From Candidatus Altimarinota bacterium (GTDB taxonomy: Bacteria > Patescibacteriota > Gracilibacteria > UBA4473), in contig JAHDBZ010000008.1 of assembly GCA_020630245.1 (NCBI GenBank), forward strand, positions 15,498 through 31,044: a stretch of DNA of 15,547 nt, written 5' to 3'. Numbering within the stretch: position 1 is the stretch's first letter; every line of letters starts with the position of its first letter. This document shows, one piece after another, positions 6,604 through 13,449 of the stretch. Both the position numbers and the translations under genes were made by a program. The notes under the pieces were generated by a model, which did no database searches, was not told the DNA's origin, and saw only the letters and a program-made list of their open reading frames with translations.

Positions 6604-9558
6604 TTACTGACCGTCTCGATAGAGAAGAATTTTAGAAATTAAGGCAAACATGTCACCGCGGCTTACCGTTTTATCCGGTGCAAAGCTTCCCATCCACGCT
6701 GGCAACACATCATTTTCCTTGAGAACCGCAATGTAAGGCTCATACCACTCGCCCCCTTGAGCAGACTGAATAGCAATGGCTTCGTCTCGAGAAATAAATC
6801 CAAATGAGATCGCACTAATCTTAGCCACTTCGGACCAGTTAATGTTGCGCGCTGGTCGGTAGTAACCATCGTCATAACCATGCACGATATCATTGAGTCG
6901 CATGTTTTCTACGAACCGATGATACCAGCTGTAAGCCACCACATCTGGAAATTTATTCCCCACACATCCTTCTTCATAAGCAATCAGGTCCTGTCGTGCA
7001 ATTGAGTAAACTTTAACCGCTTCTGCTCGCGAGATCTGGTCATCAATTCGTAAATTATTAGTGTCTGCGTCACCACTAATGATAGCTTGCTCAGCCAGGT
7101 CAACCGAAGCGGTATAGGCTTGATGATCATAAGCCGCATCGGTAAAGTAACCCGTTGGCAATCCCGAACCTCGGCGCTCAGCAAAGCGTTCTAACTGAAT
7201 ATAGTCACACGTTCCAATCCCTTCGTCATCCACCGAAACTCGTTTGGAATTCGCTTTAAAATCTTGTCCAGAAACGACATCGGGCGAAGCCCCACCCTGT
7301 GCTAAATATTGTTCGAACGTAAGCAGGCCTTGAGCCGCCACCCAGGCATTAACACAGTCTTGCCCTGTGTTAGCTCCCCCACGGTTTATACAGGTTTGGT
7401 AATCTTGATAAGCGGCACCACTACTGCTCGTTGGAAAGACATTTGAACATTCATTAGTATCTGGGTCACAGACCGTCACTACCTCACGCGATGGAGCTCC
7501 TCCAGAGACACTACCACTTGCACCAGCCGCTGCTGCCGTGGTCGGCAATTCCAATGGAATATTGTTCAGTAAAATGAAGGCGTCTCCTGGCTCTAAGTCA
7601 AAGCTGACATAATAAGGATTGCTCGCACAATCTCGATCTACTAGGCCAGTACCAGCTGCGATTAAACCGGACCCAAGGCGAATCGGGTCATCCGGGTGTC
7701 CGGTAGGGTCAAACGCTCCCGCTTGTGGTGGACAGACACTACTAAGCGTAGCCCCACTCGGCGGAATAAAGACCACATTGTAAGTACCAGGCGTACCATC
7801 GGTAAAGAATTGGTATTCTCCATCCGAACCGTCTTTCACAATGTTAATTAGACCAGGTCCAGTAACGCTCAGCGCACCACCCGGGATAACAAGCCCTGAA
7901 GCTTCGTCATAGAAGAACCCCTGCGGATCAAAATCTAAATAATTTGGAATTCCATCTCCATCATTGTCTAAAGAGCCTTCTGTCGCATCGGGGCTCCCAT
8001 CACCATCACTGTCGAGATCTAGGTAATTTGGAATCCCATCTCCATCACTATCGATCGTTCCTTCAACTCGATCGAGAATACCATCACCATCGGCATCTCC
8101 AGCTGGATCTCCCGCTGGATTTGACGCATTGGTATCTGGATCTAAATAATCTGGAATACCATCACCGTCGGCATCGTTGGTGGCTGGAGCCTCCCCACTA
8201 TCTGGAGTCCCGTCGTCATCACTGTCGGTATCCATGTAGTCAGGCACTCCGTCACCATCGGTATCGATGCATGGCGTACCAGTAGGACATTCCACATCAT
8301 CTGGAATACCATCGCCATCACTATCTCCAGGAGCCCCGTTATCAGCATCCAGATAATCAGGAATACCATCGCCATCACTATCTGTAACCCCTTCGGTCGC
8401 ATCTGGTGTCCCATCTGCATCACTGTCGAGATCTAGATAATCAGGTGTACCATCTCCGTCAGTATCTACACACGGAGCACTGGTACTACACTCAACATCA
8501 TCGGTAATTCCATCACCATCGCTGTCATTTCCATCAGTAATGTCATCGAAATAATCCATCGTACCATCACCATCAGTATCAGTAACGGCTTCCACACTAT
8601 CAGGCGTTCCGTCTCCATCATGATCGGAATCTAGATAATCTGGCGTCCCATCTCCGTCAGTATCCTGACATGGCGCTCCGCTTGGACACTCTACATTGTC
8701 TGGAACTCCATCATTATCACTGTCCCCATAACCAGGCCCTGAACCATCGGGATCTTGCGCGTCTGGGATACCATCTTGATCGGCATCATTTGGAAAAGAG
8801 GTTGGATCTGAAGGATCTGTTCCCTCCAAAGCCTCAACCGCGTCTGGATAGCCATCTCCATCACTGTCCACATTATCATCAGCCGGGTCATTGGGGTTTA
8901 GGGCGGTTCCTCCTAGATTTGGGATGAGAACCGTTTCTATATAGTCAGGAACCCCTCCATTATCCGTGTCGATAAAATCCGTGTCGTTGGCATCATTCGT
9001 TCCATTTTGTACTTCAACATAAGCCGGCACGCCGTCGCCATCATTATCGATGTAGAGAGCGGGGTCCGTTGGACTAGTCCCGTCAAAATTTTCCACTGCA
9101 TCCGGCACTAAGTCTCCATCCGTATCGTCTGCACAAGGACGCCAAGTCGTTTCGACAAAGTGACTAGTTCCATTAAGGCTAATATCGTCGACTTGATCAC
9201 CAGTGATCGTTCCACTAAAAATCCCCAGATTATCAATCGTACCACCGACAAAGTTAATCCAACCAGTCGATTGTCCCCAGGCATAACCCCCAAGAACTCC
9301 TGAACAATTCGTCCCATCGTAGGTATCAGTGACCGTCACACCACTCGTGGCAGGCTGCAGATTTATCCAACCGTAGTTGTCACTCCACACATGACCAGTC
9401 ATCTGCGTACTGGTCACATCTACATTTCCGTCAGCCGGATTAAAATTTATATATCCGGTATTCTCTCCCCAGGCCCATTTATTGGTATCACTGATGGGAA
9501 AGGCCCCTACCACGAGCGGCAATGCACACAGGGATAAAACTGAAATAATTTTTTTCAT
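6604..9558 (-). CDS. SLH-anchored surface protein with thrombospondin type-3 repeats
   Basis: 984 residues. Signal peptide 1-19 (VGA|FP). Residues 28-103 hold three W-G-x-[NS]-x-G-[YW]-I-N-F motifs (W30, W58, W94), a repeat I associate with CPR surface proteins. Residues 143-545 are Asp-rich DxDGDGxPD thrombospondin type-3 repeats, expected to bind calcium and form a stalk. Residues 548-672 form a beta domain (GGALSVTGPG, DGTPGTYNVVFIPPSG, SFDLEPGDAFILLNNIPL) often found after such repeats. Residues 689-746 are the Cys domain (C697, C704, C723, C735, W739) shared with the 744-aa protein. Residues about 825-980 carry SLH-type repeats (FPDV..YSWYHRFVENM, GYDDGYYRP, then WYEPYIAVLKEND, FAPDKTVSRGDM), which attach proteins to secondary wall polymers. 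This is the only wall-anchoring protein in the cluster and may display or organise it (inference). The gene starts 40 bases after the 709-aa gene, so co-transcription is likely. Confidence 0.9.
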   Translation of the reverse strand: MKKIISVLSLCALPLVVGAFPISDTNKWAWGENTGYINFNPADGNVDVTSTQMTGHVWSDNYGWINLQPATSGVTVTDTYDGTNCSGVLGGYAWGQSTGWINFVGGTIDNLGIFSGTITGDQVDDISLNGTSHFVETTWRPCADDTDGDLVPDAVENFDGTSPTDPALYIDNDGDGVPAYVEVQNGTNDANDTDFIDTDNGGVPDYIETVLIPNLGGTALNPNDPADDNVDSDGDGYPDAVEALEGTDPSDPTSFPNDADQDGIPDAQDPDGSGPGYGDSDNDGVPDNVECPSGAPCQDTDGDGTPDYLDSDHDGDGTPDSVEAVTDTDGDGTMDYFDDITDGNDSDGDGITDDVECSTSAPCVDTDGDGTPDYLDLDSDADGTPDATEGVTDSDGDGIPDYLDADNGAPGDSDGDGIPDDVECPTGTPCIDTDGDGVPDYMDTDSDDDGTPDSGEAPATNDADGDGIPDYLDPDTNASNPAGDPAGDADGDGILDRVEGTIDSDGDGIPNYLDLDSDGDGSPDATEGSLDNDGDGIPNYLDFDPQGFFYDEASGLVIPGGALSVTGPGLINIVKDGSDGEYQFFTDGTPGTYNVVFIPPSGATLSSVCPPQAGAFDPTGHPDDPIRLGSGLIAAGTGLVDRDCASNPYYVSFDLEPGDAFILLNNIPLELPTTAAAAGASGSVSGGAPSREVVTVCDPDTNECSNVFPTSSSGAAYQDYQTCINRGGANTGQDCVNAWVAAQGLLTFEQYLAQGGASPDVVSGQDFKANSKRVSVDDEGIGTCDYIQLERFAERRGSGLPTGYFTDAAYDHQAYTASVDLAEQAIISGDADTNNLRIDDQISRAEAVKVYSIARQDLIAYEEGCVGNKFPDVVAYSWYHRFVENMRLNDIVHGYDDGYYRPARNINWSEVAKISAISFGFISRDEAIAIQSAQGGEWYEPYIAVLKENDVLPAWMGSFAPDKTVSRGDMFALISKILLYRDGQ
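7924..9132 (-). repeat. TSP3 repeat array with a higher-order 200-bp unit
   Basis: The region encodes about two dozen DxDGDG-type calcium-loop motifs. Within it, three successive units of about 66 residues (279-341, 345-405, 412-474; bases 8134-8724) share one order: SDGDGIPDDVEC, then PC, DTDGDGTPDYLD, DSDxDGTPD, and DGDGIPDYLD. Each unit carries a Cys pair six residues apart. The organisation indicates duplication of a composite unit rather than of the basic 13-aa motif. Confidence 0.85.
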
Positions 9559-9598
9559 AAATTTATAATTGAAAAGTCATTAATATTTAGATTCGAGA

Positions 9599-11728
9599 CT
9601 AGTTAGCACACGTTCCATCCGTATCGATGTAAAGGTGCCCATTAGTAGTAATACAGACTGCTCCAGCAAGCGTTCCAGAAGGAGCGACCGTATCATCGGT
9701 GCCAGAAGGCAACCCGCTTATTTGCGCTCCACCGCTAACAGCGAAGTCAACTACGCCCCCTCCAACGGCACCCAGTTGGACCTTCGTACCATTATCCGTG
9801 ATAAGGATTTGATCGTTAGAAGAACCTTGCATTCTGATTCCAAAACTATTGGTATTGTAGGTATGCAAGAAAGAAATAGCACTCCCGTCTTCTGAAGCCA
9901 TTCGCAATGATTGCCCCTGGAAAGGTGATGTCGGCTCGATACGCACTTGACCATCAATCTGAGCATTTCCACCACTAACGTGCAGTCTTTGCGTTGGAGC
10001 GGCTATTCCGATCCCGACGTTCCCATTCGAGTTACGAATAGTAAGCGCCTGAGGCAAGACCCCTGGACCAAAAGATGTAATTTGATGCCCTCCAATGAGT
10101 CCGCTTGTAATCACCGAATTACCACCCGCTCCACTATTGAGCGCTATCCGAGTGATGTCATCTCCATCAACATCTCCAACCGTTAGCTCATTACCAGCCG
10201 TAGAGAGTATTCCAATCCCCACATTACCAGTAGCATTTATGTTGAAAGCCTCTCGCTTAACCGAACTGTCATCATTAATCTGACGCAGAAACCAGTCTCC
10301 CCCATCCGTCGTCAGGTCTACGCGCTTGGCATCAGCCGCCCCCGCAGAATCAACCATCACCAGAGATGAAGAAACATCCGAACTGATCTGTGCTACAGCA
10401 GCAGCAGTCAGCTCATTAACATGCAGCAGAGAAGATGGCGTTGGTGTACCGATACCCACATTTCCGGTATCTCCTTTAATAACCATCATTTCTTGTGGTG
10501 TAAGCGCCGAAGAATCAAAAGTAATATCTCCAGCCGTTACTAGCTCAACATCTGAACCAGCCTTGCGGGTTGTAATCTGAACAATTCCTTCATTTGCGTT
10601 TCCAGAAGTTGAATTCCACAACTGCACACTTGGTCGATCGGCGGTTGCCGTCGTTCCTGCATTGATCTGCAACAGAAGATCGTCATCGCCACCATTAAGG
10701 AAGGCAAAGTTGTTCACCGCCGAATCTATTTGTATAGAATCAACTACGTCAAGAGAAAAGTCTGGCGCCCCAACCCCAATCCCAATCCGATTATTCGTAC
10801 CATCAATCACCAAGGTGTTACTATCAAAATTAACCGTATCAGTCACTCCGACCGTTCGACCAGCTCCAATTGTTCCATTAGCATCATATATATTAGAACC
10901 ACTACCAAGCGATCCGGCCGCGACACAATTGGCACCATTCTCATCACAGTAGTGCGTAGCTCCTACGGCTCCTTCGACGTCAAGCTTCAGATTTTGTCCA
11001 CCACCAGCAGAACCATCTGAGGGCGCTGTTGTTCCAATCCCTACATTACCGCTTTCCAAAAAGCTAGCTACATACGTATCCAAGTTCTGATCCGCTCCAA
11101 AATCTCCACCCCCAGACACAATATGAAAACTACCACCATTAACACCAATCATTGGGGACCCCGTCTGCGTATAAAGCAAAGCCCCATCAGTTACCACAGA
11201 GTTTACAAAACCATTTGTCGAAGTCGGAGCTCCAGTAAAAATTCCATCAATATAAATCGCATTCCCGGCAGCTCTCCCGATTTTAGCGGAACCAACTACT
11301 TGCAATGACTCACCTGGTAAGCTTGTACCGACCCCAATCCGATTATTCGTACCATCAATCACAAAAGTATTACTATCAAAATTCAGCGTGTCAGTCACTC
11401 CCACTGTGCGACCAGCGCCGGTTGTACCATTGGCACTGTAAATATCAGTATTTACATTTACCCAAGCCGAACCATTGTATACCTGTAGGTAACCAGTCGT
11501 CGTATTATAAGCGACATCGCCTGCGGCAGCGCCCGAGAGATTTGTACTCGGATCTGGGTCACTAATTACACTCCCCGCTTCCACGGCTAGCTGAACAAAA
11601 CAATTTGTATCACCAGGGGCACAGATCGGATCGAGTGTCTCAGCCGGATTATAGGGCGAACCAGGTGGCACAGCCAAGGCCGTCGTCGTCAGTAATAAAG
11701 AAGCCAGAAGCAGGGAAAAGTTTTTCAT
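9599..11728 (-). CDS. Secreted fibre-like protein with GNVGIG repeats
   Basis: 709 residues with a signal peptide at 1-19 (ALA|V). The mature N-terminus reads PYNPAETLDPICAPGDTNC, a signature I associate with CPR surface proteins. A YNTTTGYLQVYNGSAW module follows (74-89). The body holds six copies of a [GR]-[N]-x-[IV]-G-[IV]-G motif (about 130, 228, 314, 422, 501, 570), often followed by P-x-x-x-L-x-V, which is typical of long beta-rich fibre shafts and frequently accompanies peptidase S74 tail-spike chaperones. No S74 chaperone is present; the protein ends in a short segment with GAVCITTNGHLYIDTDGTC. Residues 96-145 and 280-330 are near-identical duplicates. Location is extracellular, and adhesion or S-layer association is inferred. 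It is the first gene after the terminator at 11823-11851 and probably leads the downstream surface genes. No Shine-Dalgarno sequence is seen. Confidence 0.85.
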   Translation of the reverse strand: MKNFSLLLASLLLTTTALAVPPGSPYNPAETLDPICAPGDTNCFVQLAVEAGSVISDPDPSTNLSGAAAGDVAYNTTTGYLQVYNGSAWVNVNTDIYSANGTTGAGRTVGVTDTLNFDSNTFVIDGTNNRIGVGTSLPGESLQVVGSAKIGRAAGNAIYIDGIFTGAPTSTNGFVNSVVTDGALLYTQTGSPMIGVNGGSFHIVSGGGDFGADQNLDTYVASFLESGNVGIGTTAPSDGSAGGGQNLKLDVEGAVGATHYCDENGANCVAAGSLGSGSNIYDANGTIGAGRTVGVTDTVNFDSNTLVIDGTNNRIGIGVGAPDFSLDVVDSIQIDSAVNNFAFLNGGDDDLLLQINAGTTATADRPSVQLWNSTSGNANEGIVQITTRKAGSDVELVTAGDITFDSSALTPQEMMVIKGDTGNVGIGTPTPSSLLHVNELTAAAVAQISSDVSSSLVMVDSAGAADAKRVDLTTDGGDWFLRQINDDSSVKREAFNINATGNVGIGILSTAGNELTVGDVDGDDITRIALNSGAGGNSVITSGLIGGHQITSFGPGVLPQALTIRNSNGNVGIGIAAPTQRLHVSGGNAQIDGQVRIEPTSPFQGQSLRMASEDGSAISFLHTYNTNSFGIRMQGSSNDQILITDNGTKVQLGAVGGGVVDFAVSGGAQISGLPSGTDDTVAPSGTLAGAVCITTNGHLYIDTDGTCAN
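10739..11443 (-). repeat. Duplicated 150-bp segment inside the 709-aa gene
   Basis: Bases 11294-11443 and 10739-10891 encode two copies of the same block (GAGRTVGVTDT, NFDSNT, VIDGTNNRIG). About 34 of 39 aligned residues match over the core, and the DNA is also clearly similar. This points to a recent internal duplication and a likely site for slippage or recombination. Confidence 0.8.
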
Positions 11729-11756
11729 ATAGAATAAAAGTGAATATATCCCCTAC

Positions 11757-11786
11757 ATTCTAGAGGATTTACCATTTTTGAGTAAA
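11757..11786 (-). promoter_or_regulatory. Candidate promoter for the 709-aa gene
   Basis: Minus-strand TTTACT (11781-11786) is 18 bases from TAGAAT (11757-11762). Transcription would begin near 11750, about 22 bases before ATG 11728. The -35 overlaps a 17-bp palindrome. Both boxes are imperfect, so this is tentative, but a promoter is expected here because the preceding gene ends in a terminator. Confidence 0.35.
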
Positions 11787-11796
11787 AATTTTACTC
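11780..11796. promoter_or_regulatory. 17-bp perfect palindrome, possible operator
   Basis: GAGTAAAA and TTTTACTC flank a single central base. The element overlaps the proposed -35 box of the 709-aa gene. In an AT-rich gap such palindromes can arise by chance, so operator function is only a suggestion. Confidence 0.35.
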
Positions 11797-11822
11797 TTGC
11801 AAAATAAAAAGAATAAGCCAAT

Positions 11823-11851
11823 ACATAAAAAGCCCCACCAAAGCAGGACTT
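11823..11851 (-). terminator. Intrinsic terminator after the basic exported protein gene
   Basis: In minus-strand RNA AAGUCCUGC (11843-11851) pairs with GUGGGGCUU (11830-11838) over nine positions (three G-U pairs) around a UUUG loop, followed at once by a U tract and AUG. It begins 11 bases after the stop codon at 11862, the usual place for a Rho-independent terminator, and separates this gene from the 709-aa gene. Confidence 0.75.
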
Positions 11852-11861
11852 CCTATGTTTT

Positions 11862-12971
11862 TTAGTCGAATAAAATAATTGGTGGCGGTGGTGGAGCTCC
11901 TTCATCCGAAGTACTCACACTCACAGTAGGCACCGGAATTGTCACCACCGAATCAGCTGGGGCCGGCGCAGAAATAACTTTAAACGGAGTTGGCACTGCT
12001 ACTGCAGAGACCGACGCCTCTGGCGTCACAGGATCTGCCTGCAAAACGTTCGTCGACGCGGCTGCAGGCGTGACTACGACTTTAGGTGCAATCTCTACCG
12101 GGTTTTCTAAAGCCTGCTCTAGTCGATCCGCATAGGCCTGATCTTTGGCCGCACGATACCGACGAGCCGCAGCCAAAGTCTCTACTGCCGAAACTCGCTT
12201 CACCGCTTTTAAATTTATATCTTTCTTGTTTGAATTCACCTCTTTTGGCTGTGTTCTTAGTGCATACGCTTGTTCCAATGAAACTGATTGTGATTTCACC
12301 AAGCGACTAGAAGTTCTCGCTTCCACCGGAGCACTTCTCAGAAAAGCTTCTCCCATTTCGACTGACTGACGCTTTGACTTAAGAGTGTTAATCGCCGAAA
12401 CACGCGCTGAACGAGCCACACCTTTTGCTGCCTTCGGCTTGTTAGGCTTATCAGACGCAACCTTACGAGCATAGCGACGATTGTTGATCACTTCATCGAG
12501 ACCGACCAATTTGTCGTCATCGACACGGAGACGCTTATCCACTTTTTCTTTTATTTCTCCTGTGTAACGAATTCCCACCTTGGATTTACTAATAACACGC
12601 TTATAGATAGCCGGATCTTCCGAACGATTGGCACGAATTCTAGTAGCTCGTTTCACTCGTTTAGGAGCGGACGCTTCAACTTTTTCTTTTTTTCTTTGCT
12701 GTCGTTCATAGGATTTTGCCGTAATTTCTTCAGCCGACAACTTACCAGATTTATAGCCACTAAACTTCTTCTCACCACTTGGTAATTCTTTATAAAGAAT
12801 ATCCCCGGATTCAACGGCTTTGCGAGACTCTTCCGCCTCCTTTAGAGAATTAGCGTAAAAATAATCAAAGTGTTCCAACTCTTGCACCAATGGCGGTGCC
12901 GCAAAAGAGGAAGCACAAAGAGAAAGGATAGACAAAGCACAAAGAGCGCGCCGACCAGAAAAATTTTTCAT
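11862..12971 (-). CDS. Exported, highly basic protein of unknown function
   Basis: 369 residues that I do not recognise. Residues 1-24 are a signal peptide (MKNFSGRRALCALSILSLCA, cleavage near SFA|A). The mature protein has no Cys. Residues about 60-275 are very rich in Lys, Arg and Ala (for example APKRVKRATRIRANR) and probably largely helical or disordered. Two short motifs recur: RVSAINTLKSKR (about 190) and RVSAVETLAAARR (about 269); QSVEMGEAFLRSAP (about 202) and QSVSLEQAYALRTQP (about 228). Residues about 281-369 change abruptly to Val/Ala/Pro-rich, nearly uncharged sequence ending in a run of five prolines and IILFD. The gene is monocistronic: a strong promoter at 13030-13057 and a terminator at 11823-11851 bracket it. 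Binding to polyanions such as wall polymers or DNA is possible from the charge, but that is speculation. Confidence 0.8.
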   Translation of the reverse strand: MKNFSGRRALCALSILSLCASSFAAPPLVQELEHFDYFYANSLKEAEESRKAVESGDILYKELPSGEKKFSGYKSGKLSAEEITAKSYERQQRKKEKVEASAPKRVKRATRIRANRSEDPAIYKRVISKSKVGIRYTGEIKEKVDKRLRVDDDKLVGLDEVINNRRYARKVASDKPNKPKAAKGVARSARVSAINTLKSKRQSVEMGEAFLRSAPVEARTSSRLVKSQSVSLEQAYALRTQPKEVNSNKKDINLKAVKRVSAVETLAAARRYRAAKDQAYADRLEQALENPVEIAPKVVVTPAAASTNVLQADPVTPEASVSAVAVPTPFKVISAPAPADSVVTIPVPTVSVSTSDEGAPPPPPIILFD

Positions 12972-13029
12972 TTAAATTGTGTTTTTGATTTTTTGTAGGT
13001 TGTGAAATTTTTTCTCAAAACTTCATACC

Positions 13030-13057
13030 ATTATAAACTTTTACAAAAAAAAGTCAA
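13030..13057 (-). promoter_or_regulatory. Strong sigma70-type promoter for the basic exported protein
   Basis: Minus-strand TTGACT (13052-13057, five of six consensus bases) lies 16 bases from a perfect TATAAT (13030-13035). Transcription would start near 13023, giving an AT-rich leader of about 50 bases before ATG 12971 with no Shine-Dalgarno sequence. It is the closest match to consensus in the window. Confidence 0.7.
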
Positions 13058-13100
13058 CACAAAACAAAGACACACAACTAAAACACTAACACCAAACCAA

Positions 13101-13439
13101 CTACTCTGCAGCCATGGCCACATCCACACCACGAATACTCAAGAAATCTTTGTATTCGACCAGTGGCATTTCCTGAATCGACTCATCACTCTCTAATGCA
13201 AAAATACTCAGCGGAATAGCTAAGGCGATATCAGCGTTTTCAACCTGTTTCTGCAGGGCGATTCTTTCAGCTTTTAAAGTTTCAAGATCAAACCCTTGTG
13301 TCGCTAAACCGTTTAGCATGATCAAATATCCAAATCCTAATACAACATTGGAAGCAACCACACCAATAATCGTACGACTTATCAATTTTTTTGTCTGATT
13401 GATCTTTGCAAGCTCCGCAGCTGGTGTTTTTTCTGTCAT
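13101..13439 (-). CDS. FtsL/DivIC-like small membrane protein
   Basis: 112 residues: a short charged cytoplasmic start (1-20), one transmembrane helix (about 22-43, TIIGVVASNVVLGFGYLIML), then a charged heptad-like segment (about 51-72, DLETLKAERIALQKQVENAD) expected to form a coiled coil, and a short acidic tail. Size, topology and position ten bases after rsmH match FtsL/DivIC-type septum proteins, which bridge the division synthase and its regulators on the outer face of the membrane. Sequence identity to FtsL is always low, so the call rests on architecture and context. The gene starts at ATG 13439 after AATCAATCTCTC, with no Shine-Dalgarno sequence, and is probably co-transcribed with rsmH. 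The usual next gene, a division transpeptidase, is absent here. Confidence 0.65.
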   Translation of the reverse strand: MTEKTPAAELAKINQTKKLISRTIIGVVASNVVLGFGYLIMLNGLATQGFDLETLKAERIALQKQVENADIALAIPLSIFALESDESIQEMPLVEYKDFLSIRGVDVAMAAE

Positions 13440-13449
13440 GAGAGATTGA

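Noticed and set aside
7944..8285. His-rich plus-strand open frame opposite the TSP3 repeats
   Set aside because: Its His/Leu/Tyr-rich composition is just the complement of Asp-Gly-Asp codons; the sense frame has signal peptide, repeats and SLH domains.
1..12971. Prophage, because of the fibre-like repeats
   Set aside because: There are no capsid, terminase, portal, tail-tube, integrase or lysis genes, and every fibre-like protein has a Sec-type signal peptide, which phage fibres lack.
11862..12971. Histone-like or ribosomal protein from its Lys/Arg content
   Set aside because: A clear signal peptide and a Pro/Val-rich tail place it outside the cytoplasm, and no such family signature is visible.
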